DNA of 64,000 bases, from assembly GCA_001724265.1 (NCBI GenBank), contig MEDY01000095.1, positions 38,934-102,933 on the forward strand, written 5' to 3'. Source of the stretch: Rhizaria sp. SCN 62-66. Lineage: Eukaryota; Rhizaria, unplaced. Below the pieces are notes generated by a model. That model was not told where the DNA came from, searched no databases, and saw only the letters and a program-made list of their open reading frames with translations. This document shows positions 47,821 through 61,792 of this stretch, piece after piece. The position numbers and the translations under genes are program-made. The number at the start of each line of letters is the position of its first letter. The stretch's first letter is position 1.

Positions 47821-48412
47821 ATGCCGCTCGACGACCCGTTGCTGTGCGACTTCCCGAGCGTGGTGCTGCAGGACGGCGTGGGCAAGTACGTCCAGATCGA
47901 GCTGCGCAACCCGTCGACGAGCAAGGAGCGCCTTGTGATCCGCCACGACGTCGAGAGCGACTTCCACATCGAGGTCGCAGAGAAGACGGTGCGCGAGGCA
48001 GAGTTTAAGGTGCGTGACATTGAAACACATAAACTGCGATTTGACAACATATATCTGAGAGAATTACCTATTTTCCCGATATAACGAGTACATATGAAAA
48101 TTCCATGCTACATCCGTGTTTTATGCATAAGAGCAGCAACTATCATTGTCAAATTAATGTTTTAAATCAAACTCACATTTTCACTCCGCTACCTTGACCT
48201 TATTGCGCCACTAAACGCTCACGCAGGGTCTCGCTGTCTCAATCCCCGGCGGCGGTCGCATCTCGGTCACGGGTCTTGACACAGACGCGCCGAAGATCGT
48301 GATTTACGGTTACTCGATGCAGTTCGGCCGCGCCGACCACGAGCTCACACAGGGCTTTATCCAGGAGGCATATCCTAAGGCTGAGGTGACTTGGACCAAC
48401 AAGGGCTACTGA
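47821..48412 (+). CDS. PHPT1: 14 kDa phosphohistidine phosphatase (PHPT1/janus family), 2 exons
   Basis: Exons 47821-48009 and 48227-48412 give 124 aa (TGA stop), the usual family length. The family removes phosphate from protein histidine. Seen here: N-terminal FPSVVLQDGVGKYVQIEL, the catalytic-His region DFHIEVAEKTVREAEFK (family pattern Y/F-H-A-D/E-I), GGGRIS, and the strongly conserved IYGYSMQFGRADH, followed by the ending YPKAEVTWTNKGY. The intron falls between EFK and GLAVSIPGGG, phase 0, with a GTGCGT donor. The Cys-rich loop of the mammalian protein is absent. Expected location is the cytosol. Confidence 0.92.
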
Positions 48413-48893
48413 GCGCTTGGTAGAGCGTCTTTGTGTACACACTATAGTCGCGCAGTGATGCGTTGCTGCGCTTGTTGATATCAGTTTCGAGGTCAGTTAC
48501 TTGATGGCCGCAGTGACTTAACATGGTATATCGTCATATGAAGGTATAAATACATTTCCGGTAAATTAAAATGCAAGTCCAGCGAGATAACCACTTTTCA
48601 GCTTCATAAACCTTCACATCTGCGCTTATATCAAGTCCAAACGTAGATTTTGTGACTGTGAAGCTTTGCAAAGCCAATGAAGGCCGCGACAAGTATGCAA
48701 TCTTCACGTCTCTAATGCGCCGTCAGAAGTCCGTCATTAGCCTCCGTGCTAATCCCTCGATTAGACAACATTATAGAAATTACGATATATTTACGACACC
48801 TGCGATGAATTTGTTTTCACCCTTAATCGGTTCTGAATTCTAATCTCGCTTCTCAACCATGTGCTTTCGTCCCGTTGACCGCGCTTCCGCAGC
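48413..48893. other. Intergenic region between PHPT1 and seryl-tRNA synthetase
   Basis: AT-rich; holds the PHPT1 3' UTR and the SerRS promoter. An internal ORF-like stretch (48652-48843) has no coding character. Confidence 0.4.
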
Positions 48894-51615
<2,722 letters not shown>

Positions 51616-52533
51616 CCGAGCACGGCCCACAGTCAATTAGACAAGCGTAAGTGAGCACGGTCACCGAGAGAGACGAGTGTGCCTGACGGTGTAAGGCGTG
51701 TTGCGAGTTGAGTTGCTGGGTTTTTAAGTCGAAGTCGAGTGGAGGTGTATTTAAATTTATGCATCGTTGCGTGAATGCGTGCTGTTGCTATTCATATTCA
51801 TTGTGGTCAGTATGGTCATATTTTTATTACTACTTTATACAAACCAATCTTAATCATAACCATAACAAAGTCTATACGTTTTTGGAGTAAGTACATTCCT
51901 GTATTGAGTTGTGATTCCGATTTTGCTTAACGTTTAAAGCTTTGTCTGACACCGTGTGATTCACGACACTGACGTTTGACATCAGTCGATGTGAAGGAAA
52001 GAGCCAGAATGCCACTGGCGCGAAATTGCGTTGTGGTTATCATTCGCGACAGAACAGATAGCAAGGACAATAGCGTGAAGACACATGGGACGACGGAAAA
52101 GCTTCCGACACACATTGTATGCGGACATAGACAGCGTGTGTGCGAAGCAAGAGTATCGCGAGCGTAAGAGACAACATCAAAGAACAGAACGACAAAAGAT
52201 ACAGAGGATCGAAGGCGCATATTAAAAAAGTGTTGTTGAACGGAAAACGTTGTTTGGTGGTTAGCGAGGAAAGCACGGGAAAGTTTGGTAGTGGGTTCTG
52301 TGCGACGAGCTAATCTGAAGTCACTCTTAGGAGCGACATCAAGTTGACTGTATCGCGGAAATCACAGCACAATGAAGTTTGGTTTGGTTTGGGTGAGGGC
52401 GCACACTGGTTTGGGGCGGGACTCACACTGTGTGCAGCGCGTGGCACGAAATACTCAGTGTTTATGGTGAGCATGTACGGTCCATACAAGCACGAGCACT
52501 ATATGCAGTTAAATGAATCAAAACACCGCGTGT
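51616..52533. other. Intergenic region between convergent genes
   Basis: About 0.9 kb of AT-rich sequence, the shared 3' flank of SerRS and the multi-pass membrane protein gene. No supported ORF or RNA gene. Confidence 0.4.
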
Positions 52534-53259
52534 TTACTCAGACACTGACTCGTCGCTGTCAGCGTTGTCATGACCAGCGCCAGCGCCGGCACCCGTGGCG
52601 TCATTGCGGTGATCCTGTGCATTCGCGTTGTTGTTGCCTCCTTCGACGTCGCCGCGAGCGGGCACGACCACGGAGGTGCGGTCAATCTCGTCGTCGCTGC
52701 CGTCGTGGCCACCGCGAGCGTCATTGTCGTTGCCGTTCTCGCGCTCGCGCTGGGCCGCGGCAGCCGTCTGCTCGCGCTGCATACGCTCAAGCGCCTGCGT
52801 GGCTTGCGTCAGCTGCTGCTCAATCATCTCGAGCTGCTGCGGGGTCAGCGCCTGGCCCCCGCCGCCCTGTTGGGTCAAGGAGAGGCGGAGCGTAAGCGTG
52901 GCAAAGTAGGACAGCACGGTGATAATCCAGACGATGATGACCATGGCGAGCGTGAAGAGGTACAAGTCGTTCTGGCACGCGTGGTGGTAGTAGCTCATCT
53001 TGTCCAGGAACACAGTACCGACAATGACCCAGGCGAGGCAGGCAGTGGAGAACAGGTAGCCGGTGTAAAGCGCAACCTTGGGCCGCAACGCAAACCAGCG
53101 CTTGAAGAGCTGGGTGATGAAGACCTGACCGGCGACGAGAGAGCCGTAGACGATGTTCCACAGGGCCAGGTCCTGCTCACAGTAGTCGGACCAAAACAGC
53201 CCGCCAACAATAAAGAAGGAGGCAATAAAGCCCAGGCTAATAAGCACGGAAAAGAGCAT
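52534..53259 (-). CDS. Multi-pass membrane protein, about 241 aa, family unknown
   Basis: The frame ends at TAA 52536-52534; the first ATG is at 53259, giving 241 aa. Four hydrophobic segments: LFSVLISLGFIASFFIVGGL, LWNIVYGSLVAGQVFITQLF, a third around YTGYLFSTACLAWVIVGTVF, and LYLFTLAMVIIVWIITVLSY. Two C-x-x-D-L motifs (YCEQDLALW and ACQNDLYLF) sit before helices 2 and 4, suggesting an internal duplication. The C-terminal 100 residues are Gln-, Asn- and Asp-rich with a coiled-coil-like LEMIEQQLTQATQALERM. A likely acceptor (CTCCTACAG before 53283) would begin the exon eight codons upstream in phase, so an upstream exon may supply the true start. Confidence 0.65.
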   Translation of the reverse strand: MLFSVLISLGFIASFFIVGGLFWSDYCEQDLALWNIVYGSLVAGQVFITQLFKRWFALRPKVALYTGYLFSTACLAWVIVGTVFLDKMSYYHHACQNDLYLFTLAMVIIVWIITVLSYFATLTLRLSLTQQGGGGQALTPQQLEMIEQQLTQATQALERMQREQTAAAAQRERENGNDNDARGGHDGSDDEIDRTSVVVPARGDVEGGNNNANAQDHRNDATGAGAGAGHDNADSDESVSE

Positions 53260-54172
53260 GCAACATAGCACGAATGCAACGCTCTGTAGGAGTTTGATAT
53301 GTTGATGACAGTCGTCATATGGTGTCGCAAAAGGAGTAGCCAGAAAAAAGTGGTGTGTGGTGCGCGAAGATATTGGTGAGTTTTTCAGCAATAGATGATT
53401 GACAAGTGAGTCGCAACTTCACAGGGACAAAGACACTTGCTCAAAGGTCATGAGCGCTGCATCTTTGAGTCAACCCGAGGAAGATATATGTGGTAATCGT
53501 AAAAAAAGCATTTGGCACGCGAGCAAAAGAGGGGGATGGTTCTCAGTCAAGACGTACGCCGTTAGCCATGGAGTGCGCTGCAGTGGAAAGCAAAATTCAA
53601 AGACAAAATATAAAGCGAAAATGGTTGGGTATCAAGATACATGTGCGAAACCGAGTTGAAATACCAATTTTACACGTCAAATATGGTTTTTCTGCTGAAC
53701 CAAGAAGCCGGCTTCGACACGAGCCGGACCATAACTCTGTCTGAGAATTTTGTGCAGAAGTCCTGTGATGGAATAAAACAAGAATTAGTGAACACATCTA
53801 TTACAAAGACTTAAGCGTGATTCAAACAACGCATCGCAATTACAGTGGCGTGAACTCGCATGAACTTGGTTGCCGCGTTTGGTTTCAGCCGGTTTGTCCG
53901 CTCCTCTCCGCTAACCGACACAACGAGTGGAGAGTATCAAAAAGTCACCTTTACCCATTTAAATCGATGTGTTTTAGTCTCTCATGAAAATACAGTAATT
54001 TTAACGTAGTAAAATATGCAGTTCTCGATGAAAAGTGAGATATTATGTATTCTTGTGCGTGTGATGGTGACATTTGAGTTTTAAGTAGTTCTCACCACAA
54101 ACGCGTTTTACGCTGCACCAAACCTCTATTTCGGTGATTCCAGCGCATATCCCGTCACTGGCTCATGCCGCT
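53260..54172. other. Intergenic region upstream of the membrane protein gene and downstream of the ankyrin/EF-hand gene
   Basis: About 0.9 kb, AT-rich. It may include an unplaced 5' exon of the membrane protein gene. No RNA gene or repeat recognised. Confidence 0.4.
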
Positions 54173-57100
54173 TTACTGCGCCTCGATGGGCGGCGTCGCG
54201 ATGGTCAAGTCGGCGCTGCCGGCCTCCTCAGCCGTCGCGTCCTTGCCCTCGTCAAGCACACTCAGCGAGAGCGACTCTGCCAGCGATGCTTCCCCCTGCG
54301 GCTCACCGTGACTCTGCTGCTGCCGCTGCGCGTGCTCCGGCTCCAGCTCGTGGCCCTCGCCCTCAACCTCGGTCTGCGGCTCGGCTTCGACGTCGTCTTC
54401 GTCGCCGCCCGCAGCGCCCACGGTCACCACGGCCTCGGTTGCACTGTACGCGTCGCCCGCCTCGGCCTTCCTGCCCTTGCGCTTGCCCACAGCTTTCTTG
54501 CCGCCGCCAGTGCCAGCCTTCTTGTGGCCGTCGCCGGGCGCCGAGGCCTTCTTGGAGCCAGCAGCGCCGCTACCGCCCTTGCTGCCGGCAGCGGCGCCAC
54601 TAGACCTGCTCTTAGTACTCTTCGTCGCAGTCGCATTCACTTTACCTTTACGGCCAGTGCTAGCGGCGGCGGCGTTGCCTTCCGCAGCAGCGCCAGCTCC
54701 GTCGCTCGGAGCAGCGGCGGACTCGGCCGCAGTGAAGTGCAGCCCCGCCAGCGCGCCTTTGCCCCCGGCGCCCGCCGCTGCCGCAGCCGCCGCCGCCGCG
54801 CCCGAGTGGCCGTGGCCGTAGCTGCCTCTGACAGAGACCAGCGGCGCCAGCCCCAGACCCAGCCCGGCCGACAGCCGGCGCGCGAGCCCCAGCGGCGAGG
54901 CCAGCGCGCCGTCCGCCCCCGGTGCGAGCCCGTTGAGAGAGAGGCTGACGCCGCGCCCCAGCCCAGGAGCCAGCTGGCCGCCGCTCCCGCCGACGCCGCC
55001 GCCGGTGCCGTCGCCGCCGGCCTGGCTGGGCGTCGAGGAGCGCGGGCGCAGCAGCGCGGCGGCGGCGGCGCGGCGTAGCGCGCGGCCACGGGTGTCGTAC
55101 GCTGTTAGCATCTGCTCCAGCCGGCCGCTGGCCAAGAGCGCGAACGATGCCTGCGTGAAGCCCGTGGCGGGGTCACCGGTCACCGCGCGCGTGGCCGCTG
55201 CGGCGGCGGCTGCGGCTGCTGCTGCGGCGGCGGCAGCGATGTCAGCAGGGGACATAACCGCGTTGCTGTTGCTGCTGTTGCTGTTTGCAATGGGGAAGCT
55301 GTGAGTGCGCGTGTGCGAGTGCGCCGAGTGATCGTGAGCAGCAGAGGTTCCAGCGGTCCCGGCGGCGCCGCGTGGCACGAGTGCATTGTAGCCCGAGTCG
55401 CCGTTGCTGCTATTGGCGTCGTCGTCCTCGTTATCTTCGCCGTCATCGCTGTGGCTGTAATGCCCGTGCCGGCCGCCGCCGCCGCTGCTGCTACTGAATG
55501 TAATACTGTCGGTGGTGCTACGACGGCCCCCCACCTGCTGCTGTTGTTGCTGCTGGTGCTGGTGCTGGAGCTGTTGCACGCCGCTCCGTCGCCAGCCCGC
55601 GCCGCTGTTGCAAACGTCATCAGCCGCGGCGGGCGCGGGGAGGCGGATGGAGACGCTATTGCCGAGCCCGTCGATGAGCGACACGTCTTCTGCGCCCTCC
55701 TCGATCACGAGCCCGGGGCCCGTGCTACCGGGCCGCCCCAGCGGAGGTGGTGGCTGCTGCTGCGGGTCAGAGGCGGGCATTGAGCGGCCGAATCTGCCTC
55801 TCGCACCGCCGCCGCCGCCACCGCCGTATGAGTCGCTGTCGCTATCGCCATCGCCGTCGTCATCAGCGGTCGAGGCGCCGCCGCCGGAGCCTCCCGCGGC
55901 GCTGAGCGCGCAGCGGCCCGACTGCGCGCGCGCCCGGTCGCGCTCGCGCTCGCGTTGACGACGCACCACTGCGGCCGCCGCGGTCGCAGCCATGCGAGCC
56001 GCGCTGTCGCCCGCGCTGAGCGCCGCGACGGCCGCGCGCTTGGTCTCGGCGAGCCTGTCGACGGCGGCGCCCGCGAGCGAGGCGACGAGGTCAATCACGG
56101 CCGCCATTTCATCGGGTGTGTTGAGCGGCATCAACGGGCCCAGCAGCGACTTAACTTTGAGAAGGTCGCCCACGGTCACGAGCCCGTCGCCGTCGCGGTC
56201 CAGCGCGGCGAAGGGCGCGGCGACGGCCAGCTCTTCGGCCCACAGCGACTGGTGCGGCCGCAGCGCCATCTGCGCCCAGAAGTCCTCCAGGTCGACGCGG
56301 CCGTCGCCGTTGGTGTCGAGCTCGGCCAGGATCGCCTGCAGGTCCACCTCGGGCAGTGCTTCCTCGCCGAAGAGAGAGAGGATGCGCTGCAGGTCGCTGG
56401 CCTGCAGGTACCGGCCGGAGTCCTCACGATCTTTGTGCCCGTGGCCGTGGCCGTGGCCGCCGCCGCCGCCGTTGTTGTTCTGCGCGTTGCGAGAGTTATT
56501 GCCGGAGCGACCGCCGCCGCCAGTGCCAGTGCCAGCGCCAGCGCCGCCGCGGCGGGCGCTGCTGTTGCCCGCAACGGGGTCGAGGCCGTCGTCGCTCTGG
56601 TGGCTCGGAGTGCGGCGGTGACCGCCGCGAATCACACGGCCTCCGGGTCCGCTCGTCGTGCCGGTGTTGTTATTGCTGATGTTGTTGGCGTTGCTGCTGT
56701 TTACGGAGCGCAGACGCCGCAGCCCCGCGGGCCCGATAGCGGAGCTCGCACTGGTCGGCGTCGGGATGAGATCCCCGCCGGTGTAGTTCCCTCCCGGCGT
56801 CGCGCCGCCGCCGCCGTTGCCGCCGCTGTTGTTGTTCGGGAAGCCGAGATAGGGTGACCGGCCGGAGGGCGCGTGGGGCCGCTGCACCAGCACGGGCGTG
56901 TTCCCGCCCACGCCTATAGTACCACGGCGGGGGACCTTGGGCGACAGCGCGCTGAGGATGCCAGACTGGATGCCGCTGTCGCCAGTCGACCTGGCGCTGG
57001 CGCTCGCGCTAGACGCAGAGGACGACGACGCTGATGACGACGAGTCAAGCGGCATGCCGCCGTTGCTGCTGTTGTTGCTGCCTGCAGCGCCAACGGTGGC

Positions 57101-58924
57101 GCCGTTCGGCAGGACCAGAGTGACCGTGGGCGCGGGCGCGGGCGCCTGCGCGGTCTGCATCGCGCCCCCACTGCCCTCGCCATTGACCGTATCAGAACTG
57201 CCGTCTGCGTCACTATTGTTGTTGCTCCCCGCGTTGAGCGAGCGCGCCGCGGAGCCAGGGGATGCCCAGCCTGCGGGGCGCGGGAAAGGCGCGACGCCTG
57301 TCTGCGGCAGCGGGGCCTGCGGCGCGTGGCGCTGCAGCGACGCCAGCGTCGGCCTCGCCCAGGAGGGGCCCGACTCGACCGCCGCCGCCAGCGCAGCAGC
57401 CGCCACTGCATCAGCGTCAGCGGTGGCCTCACCTGTCGCACCTGCAGCACCTGTGGCGGCTGCGTTGACGCTTACACTGGCACCGGGGACGAGTCCGAGC
57501 GAGGCGGCTGCGTGTGGCGGCAGCTCGCCCAGCGGAGTGTGCCACAGCGATGAGATCTGGCTCGGGGACAGCCCGTCGAACCCGGCCTCCGGCAACGCGC
57601 CGACGCTCGTGGCCAGGAGCGCGGGCGCGCGCCGCACCGTCTCCAGCAGCAGCGACGGCGTCTGCTGCTGCTGCTGCTGCTGCGCGCTTGCAGCGGCAGC
57701 GGCGGCAGCCATGACGGCGACAGCCGGCCTCCCGCCCGCGCTCACCGCGTCGGCGTTACTGGGGTTCTGCGCCAGTGCTCTGATGAGCGCGTCCTCTTCC
57801 TGAGCCATGAATGAGTGTTTGCGCCCGCGTCCCCGGGGTCCTCCTGGCCCGCCGCGGCCGGCGCAACCCGCGGAGCTGTCGCGGCGGCCGCGCAGGTGCA
57901 ACGGCGTGCTGATGCGGTCCCGGTGGCCGTCGCTCTCGTCGCCGTCCGCGTCGTCATCGTCGTCGTCGCCTGCGTTGGCGGCGCGCGGCCGCAGCCCGCC
58001 GTCCTGGGCGGCGTAATGCAGCGCGCTAACCAAGTCCGCCATGCTCTGCACGGGACCAGAGCCGCGCCGCGCCGCCTGCAACAGCGACGACGACGACGAT
58101 GACGACGACGAAAGACCGTTACTGCCGCCGGTGTCGCCCGCCGAGGCCGCGCCCGCGCCGCCGGCGGCCCCCGCGCCAACCGCGCCGTTGGTGGGCGTGC
58201 TGAGCGTGCCGACGGACTTGATCAGCGCGAAGAGCGCGTGCAGGTGCGCGAACTCGTCGTCCTGCCGCAGCAGCTCTGGGACGCGATCGCGGAAGCGGAT
58301 GCCGCCTGGCGCGGGCCGGCCGCTGCGGGCAATGGCAAACGCCGCCGCAGAGGCCGACAGCGCGCCCGCGCCCGCCGCGCCGCCGGGGCCCGCGCCCGCG
58401 CCCGCGCCCGTCGCGGCCGCTGCTGCTGCTGCGGAAGTTGAGTTTGCTGAGGCAGGGTTGGAGGCCGAGCCGGGGAGCGCGGCGACGCTGCCGCGGCGGC
58501 CCCCGCGGCCAGCGCCGGGCACGGGGAAGAGGGAGAGCACCGTCTTGTTCTTCTGCCATGCCGGGTGGCCGCGCGCGATGTCGCCGGGCGTCAGCTGGGC
58601 GATGTTGCGGGCGCCGACGTCAGCGCCCGCGGCGACGAGCGCGGCAACCGCGGCCGAGGAGCGGCCGCAGAGCACCGCGTAGTGCAGCGCCGTGTTGTGG
58701 TAGCGGTCCGCCATCGAGGGCAGGTTGTGCGGCTCACGTGGGTAGAGCGGCAGCAGCAGCTGCAGCGCGGGCCAGTGACCGTGCATCGCCGCGAGCATCA
58801 GCGCCGTCTGCCGGTCGGCGTTGACTTCGGTCGCGACGTGCTTCGTGTGGCGCAGCTCCTGCTGCAGCTCCTTCACGCGGCCCTCCGCGGCCAGCGTGTG
58901 GAAACGCAGCGGCGTCGGCTGCAT
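54173..58924 (-). CDS. Ankyrin-repeat and EF-hand protein, 1,583 aa, single exon
   Basis: ATG at 58924 (MQPTPLRFHTLAAEGRV) to TAA at 54175-54173, no intron. Ankyrin repeats occupy about residues 8-120 (RQTALMLAAMHGHWPALQLL; NTALHYAVLCGRSSAAVAAL then VAAGADVGARN). A pair of EF-hands follows near residues 868-920 with intact Ca2+-binding loops DTNGDGRVDLEDF and DRDGDGLVTVGDL. The sequence between and after is low complexity: poly-Asp, poly-Gln, Gly/Asn and His-Gly runs. The C-terminus is Lys-rich (GKRKGRKAEAG), then acidic. A calcium-responsive scaffold is a reasonable inference. It is divergent from the acyltransferase gene (409 bp apart). It has no in-frame TAG. Confidence 0.85.
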   Translation of the reverse strand: MQPTPLRFHTLAAEGRVKELQQELRHTKHVATEVNADRQTALMLAAMHGHWPALQLLLPLYPREPHNLPSMADRYHNTALHYAVLCGRSSAAVAALVAAGADVGARNIAQLTPGDIARGHPAWQKNKTVLSLFPVPGAGRGGRRGSVAALPGSASNPASANSTSAAAAAAATGAGAGAGPGGAAGAGALSASAAAFAIARSGRPAPGGIRFRDRVPELLRQDDEFAHLHALFALIKSVGTLSTPTNGAVGAGAAGGAGAASAGDTGGSNGLSSSSSSSSSLLQAARRGSGPVQSMADLVSALHYAAQDGGLRPRAANAGDDDDDDADGDESDGHRDRISTPLHLRGRRDSSAGCAGRGGPGGPRGRGRKHSFMAQEEDALIRALAQNPSNADAVSAGGRPAVAVMAAAAAAASAQQQQQQQTPSLLLETVRRAPALLATSVGALPEAGFDGLSPSQISSLWHTPLGELPPHAAASLGLVPGASVSVNAAATGAAGATGEATADADAVAAAALAAAVESGPSWARPTLASLQRHAPQAPLPQTGVAPFPRPAGWASPGSAARSLNAGSNNNSDADGSSDTVNGEGSGGAMQTAQAPAPAPTVTLVLPNGATVGAAGSNNSSNGGMPLDSSSSASSSSASSASASARSTGDSGIQSGILSALSPKVPRRGTIGVGGNTPVLVQRPHAPSGRSPYLGFPNNNSGGNGGGGATPGGNYTGGDLIPTPTSASSAIGPAGLRRLRSVNSSNANNISNNNTGTTSGPGGRVIRGGHRRTPSHQSDDGLDPVAGNSSARRGGAGAGTGTGGGGRSGNNSRNAQNNNGGGGGHGHGHGHKDREDSGRYLQASDLQRILSLFGEEALPEVDLQAILAELDTNGDGRVDLEDFWAQMALRPHQSLWAEELAVAAPFAALDRDGDGLVTVGDLLKVKSLLGPLMPLNTPDEMAAVIDLVASLAGAAVDRLAETKRAAVAALSAGDSAARMAATAAAAVVRRQRERERDRARAQSGRCALSAAGGSGGGASTADDDGDGDSDSDSYGGGGGGGARGRFGRSMPASDPQQQPPPPLGRPGSTGPGLVIEEGAEDVSLIDGLGNSVSIRLPAPAAADDVCNSGAGWRRSGVQQLQHQHQQQQQQQVGGRRSTTDSITFSSSSGGGGRHGHYSHSDDGEDNEDDDANSSNGDSGYNALVPRGAAGTAGTSAAHDHSAHSHTRTHSFPIANSNSSNSNAVMSPADIAAAAAAAAAAAAAAATRAVTGDPATGFTQASFALLASGRLEQMLTAYDTRGRALRRAAAAALLRPRSSTPSQAGGDGTGGGVGGSGGQLAPGLGRGVSLSLNGLAPGADGALASPLGLARRLSAGLGLGLAPLVSVRGSYGHGHSGAAAAAAAAAGAGGKGALAGLHFTAAESAAAPSDGAGAAAEGNAAAASTGRKGKVNATATKSTKSRSSGAAAGSKGGSGAAGSKKASAPGDGHKKAGTGGGKKAVGKRKGRKAEAGDAYSATEAVVTVGAAGGDEDDVEAEPQTEVEGEGHELEPEHAQRQQQSHGEPQGEASLAESLSLSVLDEGKDATAEEAGSADLTIATPPIEAQ

Positions 58925-59333
58925 CGGGGCGCAAGGACGCGAGGGTCACAGGGGCGCGCGAACGGGGGCGCCAGAAGGGGAGGAACGAGCTGGTGTGTTT
59001 AGGGAAGGGAGTGAAGTTTGGGGAAAGCTGTAGGAACAAGAAGGCCATTTTGTGAGTTTTAATTTCATAAAATGAATGATCCATACGAGATAAATACGGT
59101 ACCATTAACTAGAGCAGGTGACACGGATTAAATCCGGCTTTCTGACGAGAAACGGTTGCTGCACCACAGTCACATCGAGTCGAACCTTTTTGTGACCACC
59201 ACTGACCGGGGGTCAAGTCCGTCAACTTCACATGTCTGCCGTGTCCCGCAACCACCGTAGTTTAGCAAACAGATAACTGTTCACAACTGCACGATTATTA
59301 TATCATCAACATTTGTTATTATCTTTCCAGGAC
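58925..59333. promoter_or_regulatory. Divergent intergenic promoter region
   Basis: 409 bp between the ATG codons of the ankyrin/EF-hand gene (-) and the acyltransferase gene (+). CTTTCCAG right before GACATG at 59331 looks like a 3' splice site, so the + gene may have a 5' UTR intron here. No other motif identified. Confidence 0.4.
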
Positions 59334-61792
59334 ATGAGGTCTGCGCTACTCTGCCGCCGGACTCTTGCCCGCGCCCCGACTGCGCTGTGCTCGGCGTTCG
59401 CGCTGGCGCCCGCAGCATCTGCCGCCTCGTCCCTAGCCTCTCTCCCCACACAGTCACTCGCCCAGCTACCTCGCCGCGCCGCCTCCACCGCCCGCGCGAC
59501 ATCCCTGCTCTCCACGCCCCGCGTCGCCGTCCCCGGCCTCTACAGCTCCAAGCTCGCGATCTCGAGGCCGACCGTTGCTGTTGCTGCAGCGGCTGTCTCT
59601 GTTTCCGTCGCAGAGTTCGCCACGGCCGCCGCACCGCGCCCGCTGCCCCCGCGCGCCGCCGCCGCGCTCGCCCTGCTTACTCGTGCCGTGTCCTCGACCG
59701 CGACGGCCGTCGTCCGCCTCGAGTCCGCCGCCGCCTACTCCTCTACTGCAACTGCGACCCCCACCACCGCGAACAACAACGCCGCCCGCGATGCCGCATC
59801 CGCTGCTGTCCCGGCGCTGCGCGCGGTGTCCGCGCTGCTCGCCCGCGCCGGCGCCTTGCCCCCCGCGGCCGCCGACTCCGGCCGCGGCCACGGCCACGGC
59901 TCACGGTCGTAGTCTGCCGAGGCGGAAGCTCTCAAGTGGGCCCTGAGCGCGGTGATTGCCGCCGTGGCCGCATTCGTCGCCGCCTCCACCGCGGCCGACT
60001 GCGCGCCCTACGTCACGGGCGAGTACGACACGGGCGCGCCGCCGCCGCCGCTGGCGCCCGCGTACACCGAGAAGGCCCGCGCCGCGCGCGCGTATGCCCA
60101 CAAAGTCGTCGACAGGTATGAGGACGAGTTCGCCCACCAGGTCCGTCTTAGCGCTGTCACATAGCGAGAAGTTTCTCAACTATATCTTGCTTAATTTGCA
60201 AAATATTTACCAGGACCATTAAATAATGTATGCTACATCTATCATATGTACTTTAGTATTTATAAATCCTAATCTCATTGATATATAACCTATGTTTTTT
60301 CTCCCTCCCCGGCTTCAGGTCGACGTGTGCCGCGCCCGCAAGGACCCTTTCGGCAACACGTTCGACCCGTCGCCGATGACGACCTACGAGTGGGCGAAGA
60401 TGCTGTTCAACTACACAATTTTCCCCCTCGCCTGGATCCGCGCCGGCCTCTTCATTCCCCTGTTCATCACTGTATGCGCTCTGGGCAAGCTGTCTACACT
60501 GGGCCTCAATCTGAGTCCCGAGAACCAGTACGGCATGCTCCAGCCGCAGCAACAGCGCTGGCGCCGCGCTATCAAGCGCTCTATGCGCTACGTCATCCGC
60601 GCCGCACTCTTCGTCGCCGGCTTCCACCGCATCACCGTCACGGGACAGCGCGCCGACCCCGTCGAGGCGCCCATCGTGGTCAGCAACCACATCTCGCTCG
60701 TCGACGCCGCGCTGCTTTTCATGATCTACGACGGACCCATGTTCATCTCAAAGGCACGCTATAATAGCGTCATACTTTTGATGTCTTATAATATTTCACG
60801 TATTGATAACATCTTGGTGCTCTATTTCACTTTTTCATTTAACTCTCGCTCACTTTTCACTCATTCCTTCCTTCTGCACTTTGCGCTATACTTCGCTACA
60901 GAAGTCCGTGGCGTCCGTCCCTGTGCTGTCTTGGGCCGTCACCGCCTGCGGCGCTATCCTGGTGGACCGCCAGAGCCCGACGTCGCGCCACGACACGCAG
61001 GTCGAGGTGACGCGCCGCGCGCATTACAACGAGTCGATCCGCCGCCTCCGCAACGGGCTCCGTACGTCGACGGTCACAAAACCTACGATTTATATTTAAT
61101 GATACTGTCACATAGCGATATAGTACGATTAATATGTGGCAATTATTGTATTTTATATTCCTCATTAGTGTTGTTGCTATAAGTATCCCCCTTGCAAGTT
61201 TATGATATCTTCTGACATTTCCTGCCATTTGTTTTTGTTTCGCACAGCCGCGTTGCCCGACGCACCCGAGGGCCTGACTGCTGACTCGGTGCCCTACGAC
61301 CACCTGCTGCTCTTCCCTGAGGGCACCACCACGACTGGCAGCACACTCATTGCCTTCAAGGCTGGGGCCTTCCGCCCTGCTGTTCCCGTTCAGGTACGCC
61401 GCAATTCATGAACATTTGAATTGATTCCATTCAAATCTCTTTGATATTAGCTACTCTTTGTATTGTCATGCAATTTTGGATACTAACACTCTACTATTAT
61501 TATTTCACTTCATTTTTCTTGTGCGCATATCCCGCCCATTCTGCACACTGCGTAGCCCGTGGCGATTTCGTACCCGCACCGGCACTTCAACCCCACCGAC
61601 GCGGGCCCCAACAAGCGTTCCGCGCTCACGCCGCTGCGCCTGCTGGGCCAGTTTAGCATCGAAGCGCGCGTGGCACTGCTGCCGCCGATGGTTCCGCAGC
61701 AGGGCGATACGGCGACGACCTTCGGCGGCCGCGTTCAGGTGGCCATAGCGGATGAGCTTAACATCGATGTTGCACCCGTGTCTGCGTATTGA
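59334..61792 (+). CDS. Lysophospholipid acyltransferase (PlsC/LPCAT-LPEAT type), 5 exons
   Basis: Exons 59334-60140, 60319-60753, 60902-61061, 61248-61393 and 61556-61792 give 594 aa (TGA stop). PlsC enzymes transfer a fatty acyl group from acyl-CoA to a lysophospholipid. The HX4D motif is in VVSNHISLVDAALLF (residues about 385-400), the VDRQ block in CGAILVDRQ, and the EGT block in LLLFPEGTTTTGSTLIAF. The 190-residue N-terminus is Ala/Ser/Arg-rich and resembles an organelle presequence; hydrophobic segments occur at WALSAVIAAVAAFVAAS and AGLFIPLFITVCALG. An in-frame TAG at codon 193 precedes the first hydrophobic segment. The exon 2/3 junction (FISK|KSVASVP) needs a GC donor (AAG|GCACGC), a GC-AG intron. 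It could be LPCAT, LPEAT or GPAT-like; substrate is unknown. Confidence 0.87.
59910..59912 (+). other. In-frame TAG, codon 193 of the acyltransferase
   Basis: It joins HGHGSRS to SAEAEALKWALSAV. The downstream frame reaches the exon 1 donor (CAG|GTCCGT) in phase with exon 2, which encodes the conserved acyltransferase domain. Confidence 0.8.

Noticed and set aside
53690-53740. tRNA-like T-arm (CCGGC and GCCGG around TTCGA)
   Set aside because: The loop is too long and no acceptor, D or anticodon arm can be formed around it.
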